Shown: piece by piece, positions 37,601 to 46,543 of the stretch
Numbering within the stretch: the stretch's first letter is position 1
Layout: the number at the start of each line of letters is the position of its first letter
Notes under the pieces: generated by a model
The model's database searches: none
What the model saw: only the letters and a program-made list of their open reading frames with translations
Told to the model about the DNA's origin: nothing
NCBI GenBank assembly: GCA_010672825.2
Contig: JAAHFU020000001.1
Span: 1,364,001-1,428,000, forward strand
Direction of reading: 5' to 3'
From: Leptolyngbya sp. SIO1E4
GTDB lineage: Bacteria > Cyanobacteriota > Cyanobacteriia > Phormidesmidales > Phormidesmidaceae
DNA: 64,000 bases
Position numbers and translations under genes: made by a program

Positions 37601-40600
37601 GAGTAACGGAACCGTCACGCTAGATCCATCGGTCACGAACGGCACGCAATCTTTTACCTATACCCCTAACCTCGACTTTGCGGGTACTGACACTTTTACG
37701 GTGCAAGTCAGTGACGGTGATGGCGGTCTCGATACCCTCGAATACACCGTGACGGTGAACGGCGATAACGATCCGCCAGAAATTGTCGTGAATCAGTTCG
37801 AGATCACCGAAGGTGAGGAACTGTTAATTGACCTCAATATCTTGGATGCGATCGATATCGAAGTCACCGATGATAACCAGATTCAATTCACCATCACGAA
37901 TCTCACCGCTGGCGATCGATTCTTAGTCTCCGGTGTCGAACAAAACACCTTTACCCGAGCCGACATTCTGGCAGGCAATGTCACCTTTGTCGATAACGGA
38001 GATGAGATTGCTCCCAGCTTCACCATTGAGGTGTCTGATGGTCTGGGCGGCACGGTTTCCCAGCTGGCTAACATTGTCAACTTCGAGACAGTCAACGACG
38101 CCCCAGAAATCATCGTTTCCACCCCCTTTACCATCGCCGAGGGGGGCACAGTTCCTATTCGTGCTCAAAACATCAGCGCGACCGATGAAGAGTCCAACGA
38201 CCCGGATCTAGAATTTACGGCCTCTGATCTGGTAGCAGGAGAATTCTTGGTCAATGGGGTCGTTAGTGACACATTTACCCTTCAGCAAATTAATCAAAAT
38301 GCGGTTCGGTTCCGCCACGACGGCACTGAAACCCCGCCTAGCTTTACCTTGACTGTCAGCGATGGCGATCAGACGAGCACCGTTGATTACGTTCCTACCT
38401 TTAGTGCAGTCAATGATGCTCCTGAGTTTCTGGCAAATACCCTCACTATCGCAGAGGGCGGGGAGGTAACCCTCACGACTGGCGACCTCAACGCCACTGA
38501 TGTGGAAACCTTGGACAACGACCTGGTGTTCTCTATTAGTGGATTGGCCGGGGGCGACTTTTTCCTCAATGGTGTCCTGCTAGACACCGCGACTGAAACC
38601 TTCACCTTAGAAGACATCCTCTTAGGAAATGTCACCTTCACGCACGATGGGTCAGAAACGTCGCCGACCTACACGGTAACGGTGACCGATGACGGCACCC
38701 CTGCCAGATCAGCTAGTAGCGTAGTCGAAGCTGATTTCACCTCTGAAAATGACGCGCCCGAAATTGATGTGATAAATGATCCGCCCTTCACAGTGACTGA
38801 GGGTGGTATCCGCTTAATCACGACAGCTGCAATTAATGCGATCGATGAAGACACCCCTCAAGCTGAGCTGGAATTTACTGTAACGGATGTAGAAGGCGGC
38901 TTCTTTGCCTTAGCCACTGACACATCAGACCCTATCAATGCGTTTACCTGGCAAGACGTTAATCTCCGCCGCATTGTCTTTGTCCATGATGGCAGCGCCA
39001 CCGTCCCCAGCTATACCCTCACGGTTGAGGATGGTGATGGTGGCTCAGATACTCAAGCCTTCACAGCAGCGTTGGTTCCCGTTAATGACTTACCCACGAT
39101 TACGGTGAACACCCTCAGCCTGACGGAAGGCGAAACCCTCACCCTCGATAGCAGCAACTTGCTGGCCACCGATGAAGAATCAGACCCCGCTGGCCTCACC
39201 TACACCATCACAGCAGTAGATAACGGCACCTTCCAGCTCGATGGCGCAACCGACCTCGGGGTAAACGATTCCTTCACCCAGCAAGATGTCCTCGATGGCC
39301 GCATCACCTTTGTCCACGATGGGACGAATGATGCCCCCTCCTACACGCTGGAGCTGCAGGATACGCAGGTTGGTGGTGTAACCAACACCCTCACGAGCGA
39401 GGGAACGGTTGAGTTTACGGCGGTGAATGATGCCCCCGTTGTCACAGCCACCCCCTTCACCATTGCCGAAGGCGGCACCGTTAACATTACCGCTGCTGAA
39501 CTCAGTGCCACCGATGAAGAAACCACTGACCCAGCCTTGCTGGTCTACACCGTCGATACCGTCACCAACGGGAGCTTCCAAGTCAATGGCGCCGAGGCCA
39601 ACAGCTTTACCCAGGCAGATATTGCCGCTAACCTCGTCACCTTTGTCCATGACGGCAGTGAAGAAGCCCCTAGCTATAGCCTCACAGTCAGCGATAGTGA
39701 TTCTCCTGCGGCAGAAACTGAGGTCAGCGTCGACCTGGGATTCACCAACCTCAATGACTTGCCAGAACTTCTCCGCAATGAGCTGGCCATCAACGAAGGT
39801 CAGACCGTTCTCTTCACCACTGACAATCTGAGTGCCACTGACCTGGAGACCCTAGATCCGGACCTTGAGTTCTCCATTACCAACATCACCAATGGCGCTT
39901 TTCTGGTGAATGGTGCCACCTTTGACACGACCGCAACCTTCACGCTGCTCGACATCATTGAAGGGCGCGTCAGCTTCCAGCAGGATGCCTCGAATAACTT
40001 ACCCAGCTACGATGTCGCTGTCTCCGATGGCACAGATACCGTTGGCCCAGAAGCAGCCACCGTCGACTTCACAGCCTTGAATGATGACCCCGTCATCGAT
40101 GTGGTAGCGGATCCTCCCTTCACCGTTGATGAAGGCGGAACCGTGTTGCTCACTAACACCAATATCAATGCCTTCGACGAAGCTGGTGAAACCCCCACAG
40201 CAGACCTGCAATATAGCGTCTCTAACGTCTTAGGCGGATTCTTTGCCACCTCGACCGCTAACTCCACTCCCATCACCTCTTTTAGCCAAGACGACATCGA
40301 CCAAGGTCGCATCGTATTCGTCCATGCGGGCGGAAACGTTCCCCCGAGCTATACCCTCACAGTTGAGGACAGTGACGGCGGGACGGCTACTCAGGACTTT
40401 ATCGCAGGGCTGAATCCCACCAATGATGGCCCTTCCATTCTGGTGAACACCCTCAGCCTGACGGAAGGCGAAACCCTCACCCTCGATAGCAGCAACTTGC
40501 TGGCCACCGATGAAGAATCAGACCCCTCTGGCCTCACCTACACCATCACAGCAGTAGATAACGGCACCTTCCAACTCGATGGCGCAACCGACCTCGGGGT

Positions 40601-43600
40601 AAACGATTCCTTCACCCAGCAAGATGTCCTTGATGGCCGCATCACCTTTGTCCACGATGGGACGAATGATGCACCCACTTACACACTGACAGTCACTGAC
40701 ACAGCAGTCGGAGCCACACCAGCCATTACCTCAGACCCCCTTGTGGGAACGGTTGAGTTTACGGCGGTGAATGATGCCCCCGTTGTCACAGCCACCCCCT
40801 TCACCATTGCCGAAGGCGGCACCGTTAACATTACCGCTGCTGAACTCAGTGCCACCGATGAAGAAACCACTGACCCAGCCTTGCTGGTCTACACCGTCGA
40901 TACCGTCACCAACGGGAGCTTCCAAGTCAATGGCGCCGAGGCCAACAGCTTTACCCAGGCAGATATTGCCGCTAACCTCGTCACCTTTGTCCATGACGGC
41001 AGTGAAGAAGCCCCTAGCTATAGCCTCACAGTCAGCGATAGTGATTCTCCTGCGGCAGAAACTGAGGTCAGCGTCGACCTGGGATTCACCAACCTCAATG
41101 ACTTGCCAGAACTTCTCCGCAATGAGCTGGCCATCAACGAAGGTCAGACCGTTCTCTTCACCACTGACAATCTGAGTGCCACTGACCTGGAGACCCTAGA
41201 TCCGGACCTTGAGTTCTCCATTACCAACATCACCAATGGCGCTTTTCTGGTGAATGGTGCCACCTTTGACACGACCGCAACCTTCACGCTGCTCGACATC
41301 ATTGAAGGGCGCGTCAGCTTCCAGCAGGATGCCTCGAATAACTTACCCAGCTACGATGTCGCTGTCTCCGATGGCACAGATACCGTTGGCCCAGAAGCAG
41401 CCACCGTCGACTTCACAGCCTTGAATGATGACCCCGTCATCGATGTGGTAGCGGATCCTCCCTTCACCGTTGATGAAGGCGGAACCGTGTTGCTCACTAA
41501 CACCAATATCAATGCCTTCGACGAAGCTGGTGAAACCCCCACAGCAGACCTGCAATATAGCGTCTCTAACGTCTTAGGCGGATTCTTTGCCACCTCGACC
41601 GCTAACTCCACTCCCATCACCTCTTTTAGCCAAGACGACATCGACCAAGGTCGCATCGTATTCGTCCATGCGGGCGGAAACGTTCCCCCGAGCTATACCC
41701 TCACAGTTGAGGACAGTGACGGCGGGACGGCTACTCAGGACTTTATCGCAGGGCTGAATCCCACCAATGATGGCCCTTCCATTCTGGTGAACACCCTCAG
41801 CCTGACGGAAGGCGAAACCCTCACCCTCGATAGCAGCAACTTGCTGGCCACCGATGAAGAATCAGACCCCTCTGGCCTCACCTACACCATCACAGCAGTA
41901 GATAACGGCACCTTCCAACTCGATGGCGCAACCGACCTCGGGGTAAACGATTCCTTCACCCAGCAAGATGTCCTTGATGGCCGCATCACCTTTGTCCACG
42001 ATGGGACGAATGATGCACCCACTTACACACTGACAGTCACTGACACAGCAGTCGGAGCCACACCAGCCATTACCTCAGACCCCCTTGTGGGAACGGTTGA
42101 GTTTACGGCGGTGAATGATGCCCCCGTTGTCACAGCCACCCCCTTCACCATTGCCGAAGGCGGCACCGTTAACATTACCGCTGCTGAACTCAGTGCCACC
42201 GATGAAGAAACCACTGACCCAGCCTTGCTGGTCTACACCGTCGATACCGTCACCAACGGGAGCTTCCAAGTCAATGGCGCCGAGGCCAACAGCTTTACCC
42301 AGGCAGATATTGCCGCTAACCTCGTCACCTTTGTCCATGACGGCAGTGAAGAAGCCCCTAGCTATAGCCTCACAGTCAGCGATAGTGATTCTCCTGCGGC
42401 AGAAACTGAGGTCAGCGTCGACCTGGGATTCACCAACCTCAATGACTTGCCAGAACTTCTCCGCAATGAGCTGGCCATCAACGAAGGTCAGACCGTTCTC
42501 TTCACCACTGACAATCTGAGTGCCACTGACCTGGAGACCCTAGATCCGGACCTTGAGTTCTCCATTACCAACATCACCAATGGCGCTTTTCTGGTGAATG
42601 GTGCCACCTTTGACACGACCGCAACCTTCACGCTGCTCGACATCATTGAAGGGCGCGTCAGCTTCCAGCAGGATGCCTCGAATAACTTACCCAGCTACGA
42701 TGTCGCTGTCTCCGATGGCACAGATACCGTTGGCCCAGAAGCAGCCACCGTCGACTTCACAGCCTTGAATGATGACCCCGTCATCGATGTGGTAGCGGAT
42801 CCTCCCTTCACCGTTGATGAAGGCGGAACCGTGTTGCTCACTAACACCAATATCAATGCCTTCGACGAAGCTGGTGAAACCCCCACAGCAGACCTGCAAT
42901 ATAGCGTCTCTAACGTCTTAGGCGGATTCTTTGCCACCTCGACCGCTAACTCCACTCCCATCACCTCTTTTAGCCAAGACGACATCGACCAAGGTCGCAT
43001 CGTATTCGTCCATGCGGGCGGAAACGTTCCCCCGAGCTATACCCTCACAGTTGAGGACAGTGACGGCGGGACGGCTACTCAGGACTTTATCGCAGGGCTG
43101 AATCCCACCAATGATGGCCCTTCCATTCTGGTGAACACCCTCAGCCTGACGGAAGGCGAAACCCTCACCCTCGATAGCAGCAACTTGCTGGCCACCGATG
43201 AAGAATCAGACCCCTCTGGCCTCACCTACACCATCACAGCAGTAGATAACGGCACCTTCCAGCTCAACGGTGCTGATACCACTACGTTTACTCAGCAGGA
43301 TGTCCTCGATGGACTCGTGACGTTTGTCCATGATGGGACGGATAATGCTCCTACTTACACGCTGACAGTCACCGATACAGCAGTCGGGGCCACACCAGCC
43401 ATTACCTCAGACCCCCTTGTGGGAATGGTCGTCGACTTTACGGTAATTAATGATACCCCTGAACTGACCATCAACTTCCCGGTCATTGATGAAGGAGCAA
43501 CCGTCCCAATTACCACGGCTGAGCTCACGGCCACTGATGAAGAAAGTGACGCGACTCAGTTGGTCTACACCATAGATAATTCTTCAAATGGTGAGTTTCG

Positions 43601-45524
43601 CCTCAACGGGGTTGCCACTAACAGCTTTACCCAGGCAGACATTGCCGCTAACCTCGTCACCTTTGTGCATGACGATAGTGAGGTGGGTCCTAGTTTTACG
43701 ATTACGGTGAGTGACAATGGCACTCCTAATGCTGCAAGTGTCACTGAAGTCGTGGAGCCAGGTTTCAATAACCTCAACAATCCGCCCCAATTCACCGCTA
43801 ACCAGCTCACTCTCTCAGAAGGGGACACCATTGTCTTGACCACAGCTGATTTGGCTGCAGAGGATGATGAAGATGTCGCCAGTCAACTGACATTCAGCAT
43901 TAGCGCAGTGACCGGGGGATCTTTCTTCTTAAATGGAGTACTTCTGGATCCTACAGATACCTTCACCCGAGCCGATGTTGCCTTCGGCCAGGTCACGTTT
44001 GTAGATGATGGTGACGAGACAGCTCCGACTTATACCGTTACAGTCACCGACAACGACGGTGAGGAGACCGCAGAAAATGCCATCATCACCTTCGCAGAGG
44101 TCAACGATCTCCCAACTTTAGATGTCAATACCTTTGAGATTGAAGAAGGTGAATTCCTGACCTTAACCAATGCCAATTTACTTGGTCAGGACGCTGAGAC
44201 CACGGATCCTGCTCAATTAACCTACACCGTTAGTGGAGTAGTGGCGGGTGAATTCCGAGATGATCAAGCGAACGCTATCAGCACCTTTACCCAAGAGGAT
44301 GTTGATACCGGGCAGGTCATCTTTATTCACGATGGCAGCAGTACTGCACCCAGCTTCGCTCTCACTCTGGCAGATGCTAATGGTGGTTCTGTTACAGCTG
44401 ATGCCAATATCCTGTTCACTCCCCTCAACGATGACCCGGTGGCCTTGGATGACGACGGAGCTGGTTTTAGCACGGATAAGAACACGCTACTGGTGACCCC
44501 CAGCATCATCCTGAACGACACCGATGAAGATGGAGATACCTTGCTGGTTTCGGAGATTGACGGTAACGCCATCAACCCCAATGAAACCATCACCTTAGGA
44601 TCAGGAGCCCTTGTCACTCTAAATAGCGATGGCAGCTCACTTTCCTACGATCCCAATGGTGCCTTTGATAGCTTACTCGAGAATCAGACGGATACTGACA
44701 CCTTTGCGTATACGGTAAGTGACGGCAACGGGGGTGTTGCGACTGCCGACATCACAGTTGAAGTGGTCGGCTTCAGCGCCGTTTTCTTTGATTACGAACA
44801 GTTGCTGCGTGCTCAATCTCCGAATGCTACAGCAACCGTTCCGACTGATTCTGTAGATGGTCTGTCGATCGCTCAACTCTTTGATGAGAACTATTATCTC
44901 GATCAGAACCCAGATGTTGTGGCGGCAGTCAATGCTGGAGGAGTCGCTTCAGGGTATCAGCATTTCTTGACGTTTGGTTTAGCAGAGGGACGCAACCCTA
45001 GCATCCTGTACGATGAGGCGTTCTATCTAGAAAACAACAGTGATATCGCGCAGGCGGTTGCAGAGGGCCGTTTGTCCAGTGGTTTACAGCATTTCCTCAA
45101 CTTTGGTCACGAGGAAAATCGGAACCCCAGTGGTTTCTTCAATCAGGAAGACTATTTAACGAATAATCCAGGGGTTAAAGCTGCTGTGGACAATGGCACC
45201 TTCCAGAGTGCGTTTGAACACTACATCGAGTTTGGGGCAGATGAAGATCGTTTGCCAGCGTTGTCTTTATACAATGAGGAGTTTTATTTGGATAATAACC
45301 CCAGTGTTGCGGCTGCCGTGGCCAATGGGACTTTCACCGATGGCTTTGAGCACTTTGTCCTTTTTGGACAAAGTGAGAATCGGGCTCCTAGCAGCCGTTA
45401 TAACGAGACCAGTTATCTGGATGCGAATCCAGATGTGGCTGCTTCAGTAGCAGCTGGCATCTTCAGTAGTGGTTTCCAACACTATGAAAACTTTGGCCGG
45501 TTTGAAAATCGTCCTATTGCTTAG
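34695..45524 (+). CDS. giant DUF4347/cadherin-like repeat surface protein, 3609 aa
   Basis: This is a probable exported adhesin or matrix protein. Residues ~5-175 form a DUF4347 domain (VHLVAHGLPGCLHLGNG, YIYGCNVAAGDAGSEFLAQL, GGDWCLDTVLGA). A beta-sandwich (WWQWTAPTSGEVTVNT, ~220-310) follows, then a cadherin-like domain, and PKD-like and VCBS-like domains with VTIDWGDGT (~410-1020). From ~1030 to 3250 come about twenty CSPG/Cadherin_3-type domains of ~110 residues, each with an xxxEG opening, a TDEE-like acidic turn, FTQxDI and FVHDGS. Residues ~3364-3609 are a five-repeat YL..NPDV module. No Sec signal is visible, so type I export is plausible. The start may be the ATG at 34695 or 34704. 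Confidence 0.9.
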   Translation: MQIMAHKTESIVFIDASVDAPLRLAAGIALNAEVLVLSPAEDGVEQVTAALEERPNVIEVHLVAHGLPGCLHLGNGQLGLQTLSQYRAHLQRWFILKQSAALYIYGCNVAAGDAGSEFLAQLRSLTGANIAASPRLVGHASQGGDWCLDTVLGAVPSRSLLTQTAIATYPGVLATDDFASATNLTNTDTGSNAGFTHEAGEPIHDPSVSGLSPAFQQTLNNSAWWQWTAPTSGEVTVNTAGSAIDTVLAVYAGSAVNSLTLVGSNDNISPGVTSSSVNFTASAGTTYFFAVDGVGSAQGNITITLDTPPTIDANQRFNVSEDTAATAAFGTVQASEPGLTWSISGGNPDNDGDGMAAFAINPGTGELTVQDADDLDFESFDSFYTLEVTAEDGNFTDTESIFVEVTDAPEDPILVSLTPNQSITDEGTLITLSGQILDPDQGETQTVTIDWGDGTNTVVTSDDLVAIDAVGNKTFARNHTYRDDGNFTINVTVADGGGNPDGDTRTITVNNVAPTITQGATLPLSLNEDSASTFQLSATDPSTEDILTWSVAGQAANGTASVSATPDGRNQLINYTPNADFSGDDSFQIQVVDDDGGVDTITVNVTVAAQADAPTNLALVTSSPTINEGETLTLSGSFTDPDAGDTFTVTIDWGDGSEPTVLSSDELTENANGTYSFSADHDYLADTNGVATGISVSVQDSFGAIASASTPVTVNNLPPTITPGPNTSLALNEDTSGTIEFTATDPADTNFTWSIATDGTNGTAIVEADPTGANQVITYTPGANFSGIDEFVVQVDDGDGGINTVTVVVGVDPVNDDPTTLQVTLSDPGPLDEGTAFTLDGSFADVDLNDTHTVTIDWGDGTTTVLQDAALNDDGLGGLSFAGVPHTYADEGTGTYTITVTAEDAAGASISTSQEIDVNNVAPVIVDPDGADDGVTTVSVAEDDSLTFNLTANDVGTEDDLTWSVSNPGSNGTVTLDPSVTNGTQSFTYTPNLDFAGTDTFTVQVSDGDGGLDTLEYTVTVNGDNDPPEIVVNQFEITEGEELLIDLNILDAIDIEVTDDNQIQFTITNLTAGDRFLVSGVEQNTFTRADILAGNVTFVDNGDEIAPSFTIEVSDGLGGTVSQLANIVNFETVNDAPEIIVSTPFTIAEGGTVPIRAQNISATDEESNDPDLEFTASDLVAGEFLVNGVVSDTFTLQQINQNAVRFRHDGTETPPSFTLTVSDGDQTSTVDYVPTFSAVNDAPEFLANTLTIAEGGEVTLTTGDLNATDVETLDNDLVFSISGLAGGDFFLNGVLLDTATETFTLEDILLGNVTFTHDGSETSPTYTVTVTDDGTPARSASSVVEADFTSENDAPEIDVINDPPFTVTEGGIRLITTAAINAIDEDTPQAELEFTVTDVEGGFFALATDTSDPINAFTWQDVNLRRIVFVHDGSATVPSYTLTVEDGDGGSDTQAFTAALVPVNDLPTITVNTLSLTEGETLTLDSSNLLATDEESDPAGLTYTITAVDNGTFQLDGATDLGVNDSFTQQDVLDGRITFVHDGTNDAPSYTLELQDTQVGGVTNTLTSEGTVEFTAVNDAPVVTATPFTIAEGGTVNITAAELSATDEETTDPALLVYTVDTVTNGSFQVNGAEANSFTQADIAANLVTFVHDGSEEAPSYSLTVSDSDSPAAETEVSVDLGFTNLNDLPELLRNELAINEGQTVLFTTDNLSATDLETLDPDLEFSITNITNGAFLVNGATFDTTATFTLLDIIEGRVSFQQDASNNLPSYDVAVSDGTDTVGPEAATVDFTALNDDPVIDVVADPPFTVDEGGTVLLTNTNINAFDEAGETPTADLQYSVSNVLGGFFATSTANSTPITSFSQDDIDQGRIVFVHAGGNVPPSYTLTVEDSDGGTATQDFIAGLNPTNDGPSILVNTLSLTEGETLTLDSSNLLATDEESDPSGLTYTITAVDNGTFQLDGATDLGVNDSFTQQDVLDGRITFVHDGTNDAPTYTLTVTDTAVGATPAITSDPLVGTVEFTAVNDAPVVTATPFTIAEGGTVNITAAELSATDEETTDPALLVYTVDTVTNGSFQVNGAEANSFTQADIAANLVTFVHDGSEEAPSYSLTVSDSDSPAAETEVSVDLGFTNLNDLPELLRNELAINEGQTVLFTTDNLSATDLETLDPDLEFSITNITNGAFLVNGATFDTTATFTLLDIIEGRVSFQQDASNNLPSYDVAVSDGTDTVGPEAATVDFTALNDDPVIDVVADPPFTVDEGGTVLLTNTNINAFDEAGETPTADLQYSVSNVLGGFFATSTANSTPITSFSQDDIDQGRIVFVHAGGNVPPSYTLTVEDSDGGTATQDFIAGLNPTNDGPSILVNTLSLTEGETLTLDSSNLLATDEESDPSGLTYTITAVDNGTFQLDGATDLGVNDSFTQQDVLDGRITFVHDGTNDAPTYTLTVTDTAVGATPAITSDPLVGTVEFTAVNDAPVVTATPFTIAEGGTVNITAAELSATDEETTDPALLVYTVDTVTNGSFQVNGAEANSFTQADIAANLVTFVHDGSEEAPSYSLTVSDSDSPAAETEVSVDLGFTNLNDLPELLRNELAINEGQTVLFTTDNLSATDLETLDPDLEFSITNITNGAFLVNGATFDTTATFTLLDIIEGRVSFQQDASNNLPSYDVAVSDGTDTVGPEAATVDFTALNDDPVIDVVADPPFTVDEGGTVLLTNTNINAFDEAGETPTADLQYSVSNVLGGFFATSTANSTPITSFSQDDIDQGRIVFVHAGGNVPPSYTLTVEDSDGGTATQDFIAGLNPTNDGPSILVNTLSLTEGETLTLDSSNLLATDEESDPSGLTYTITAVDNGTFQLNGADTTTFTQQDVLDGLVTFVHDGTDNAPTYTLTVTDTAVGATPAITSDPLVGMVVDFTVINDTPELTINFPVIDEGATVPITTAELTATDEESDATQLVYTIDNSSNGEFRLNGVATNSFTQADIAANLVTFVHDDSEVGPSFTITVSDNGTPNAASVTEVVEPGFNNLNNPPQFTANQLTLSEGDTIVLTTADLAAEDDEDVASQLTFSISAVTGGSFFLNGVLLDPTDTFTRADVAFGQVTFVDDGDETAPTYTVTVTDNDGEETAENAIITFAEVNDLPTLDVNTFEIEEGEFLTLTNANLLGQDAETTDPAQLTYTVSGVVAGEFRDDQANAISTFTQEDVDTGQVIFIHDGSSTAPSFALTLADANGGSVTADANILFTPLNDDPVALDDDGAGFSTDKNTLLVTPSIILNDTDEDGDTLLVSEIDGNAINPNETITLGSGALVTLNSDGSSLSYDPNGAFDSLLENQTDTDTFAYTVSDGNGGVATADITVEVVGFSAVFFDYEQLLRAQSPNATATVPTDSVDGLSIAQLFDENYYLDQNPDVVAAVNAGGVASGYQHFLTFGLAEGRNPSILYDEAFYLENNSDIAQAVAEGRLSSGLQHFLNFGHEENRNPSGFFNQEDYLTNNPGVKAAVDNGTFQSAFEHYIEFGADEDRLPALSLYNEEFYLDNNPSVAAAVANGTFTDGFEHFVLFGQSENRAPSSRYNETSYLDANPDVAASVAAGIFSSGFQHYENFGRFENRPIA
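39105..43264 (+). repeat. 1344-bp tandem array inside the 3609-aa gene
   Basis: A unit encoding four CSPG-like domains (openings VNTLSLTEG, TPFTIAEG, RNELAINEG and PPFTVDEG) is repeated in tandem from 39105, 40443, 41787 and 43131. The first unit is 1338 bp (it lacks two codons), the next two are 1344 bp and appear identical to each other, and the fourth is cut short after ~134 bp of identity. The repeat is in frame (448 codons), and reading-frame integrity is kept throughout. Confidence 0.95.
44782..45521 (+). other. C-terminal five-repeat YL..NPDV module of giant protein 1
   Basis: After a linker beginning FDYEQLLRAQ there are five ~43-residue repeats of the pattern [FY](D/N)xxxYLxxNPxVAxAVxxGxxxSGxxHFxxFGxxExRxPS. 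Each repeat carries YL..N followed by a GF/GL..H aromatic pair. The last repeat ends the protein (FGRFENRPIA). The same module ends the other two giant proteins. It is therefore a candidate sorting or anchoring domain rather than a stalk repeat. Confidence 0.85.
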
Positions 45525-45560
45525 GCTTTAGAGCGATTGATGACCTGAGTTCAGCTATTG

Positions 45561-45602
45561 CCAGAACCCTGCCAAAGCTCGCACGCATTGACAGGGTTCT
45601 GG
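45561..45602 (+). terminator. Stem-loop after giant gene 1
   Basis: CCAGAACCCTG at 45561-45571 and CAGGGTTCTGG at 45592-45602 are perfect 11-bp inverted repeats with a 20-nt loop, 37 bp after the stop codon. There is no U-tract, so it may terminate or protect the 3' end of the transcript. Confidence 0.6.
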
Positions 45603-46543
45603 TAACAGAGGATCGACTGTTTTGAATGTAGATAGGGAGGATAACAGCCATCACTCTATTGTGAATAGCTTCTGATAGGAGTTTCTGGATACCCAGTAAT
45701 TTTCTTGCCTTTTATTGGGGCAATGACATTCAAATTTTAAAGTGAATTCGTGGTCACGATACGTAGCATATCGCCATACTGGCACTTGACCAAATTGACT
45801 GGAGATCGCACCCGACGACCCAATCTACAGAGACTCTCAATCAACCTCTATTTATCTGCAAAGGAGAACGATCATTTCCTTGAAAGGCGATGTTTTCTAT
45901 CAAGGAAATTTTGAGTCAAGCGCGATCAGCACTGCCGACTTCCCACTAGTTCCATTCGGGGTGCATACTTTTATTAGCCCAGAATCAGAAGCTTTGCCTG
46001 AGCTATAGATGCTTACTCCATAAAGCTGACGCCTTAGAGAACAGCAAAATTTCCTGCAGGGATCTCTTACAAATATTGTTCTAACCGTATCTAAAAACAT
46101 ATTTAACTAATTCATACTCTAGAGATTCTTGCATCTATAATTCTCACAACGGCTCCGAAGAGATTCATTCTAATAGAGCCAGCAAAATCCGATTACATCT
46201 AAATTGTAAATTTTTGTATCAGTTTCAAGCTTCTTTTGAGTTGCTATTATCCTTCTAGTATTCCTGTAGGTTTTAAATTGGCTTGTTATTGGTCAACGGG
46301 TGCACCTCATATTTAGATAGTTAATTATCTATCAACCATCTAAATAACATGCTTTGTTAAGGCTCAAAATATGAGATAAATTAAGATGTCATTTTGGCTC
46401 CGTGACATCCATATGACTGTACGCAGAAAGCGCCCCTGCTTCACCATGGCTTATGCCTGTTCATTGTGAAGATTAAAGGTCGTCAAAGGAGCTAACGCGA
46501 GGATTACAGGTACATCATTCAGTCGACATTAAGAGCTAATTCC
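45603..46543. other. Non-coding region upstream of giant gene 2
   Basis: This 0.94-kb A+T-rich stretch has no convincing gene. Its last ~340 bp share three ordered sequence blocks with the region before giant gene 3: one near 46205 (TGTAAATTTTTGT), one near 46376-46400 (AAGATGxCATTTT), and a leader block at ~46471-46547 around GAGCTAACGCGAG. This suggests a duplicated promoter and leader. Confidence 0.6.
46311..46345. promoter_or_regulatory. Hyphenated palindrome upstream of giant gene 2
   Basis: ATTTAGATAGTT (46311-46322) and AACCATCTAAAT (46334-46345) are inverted repeats matching at 11 of 12 positions around an 11-nt spacer, about 200 bp before the start codon. An operator is plausible. 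It is not obviously conserved before giant gene 3, which weakens the case. Confidence 0.35.
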
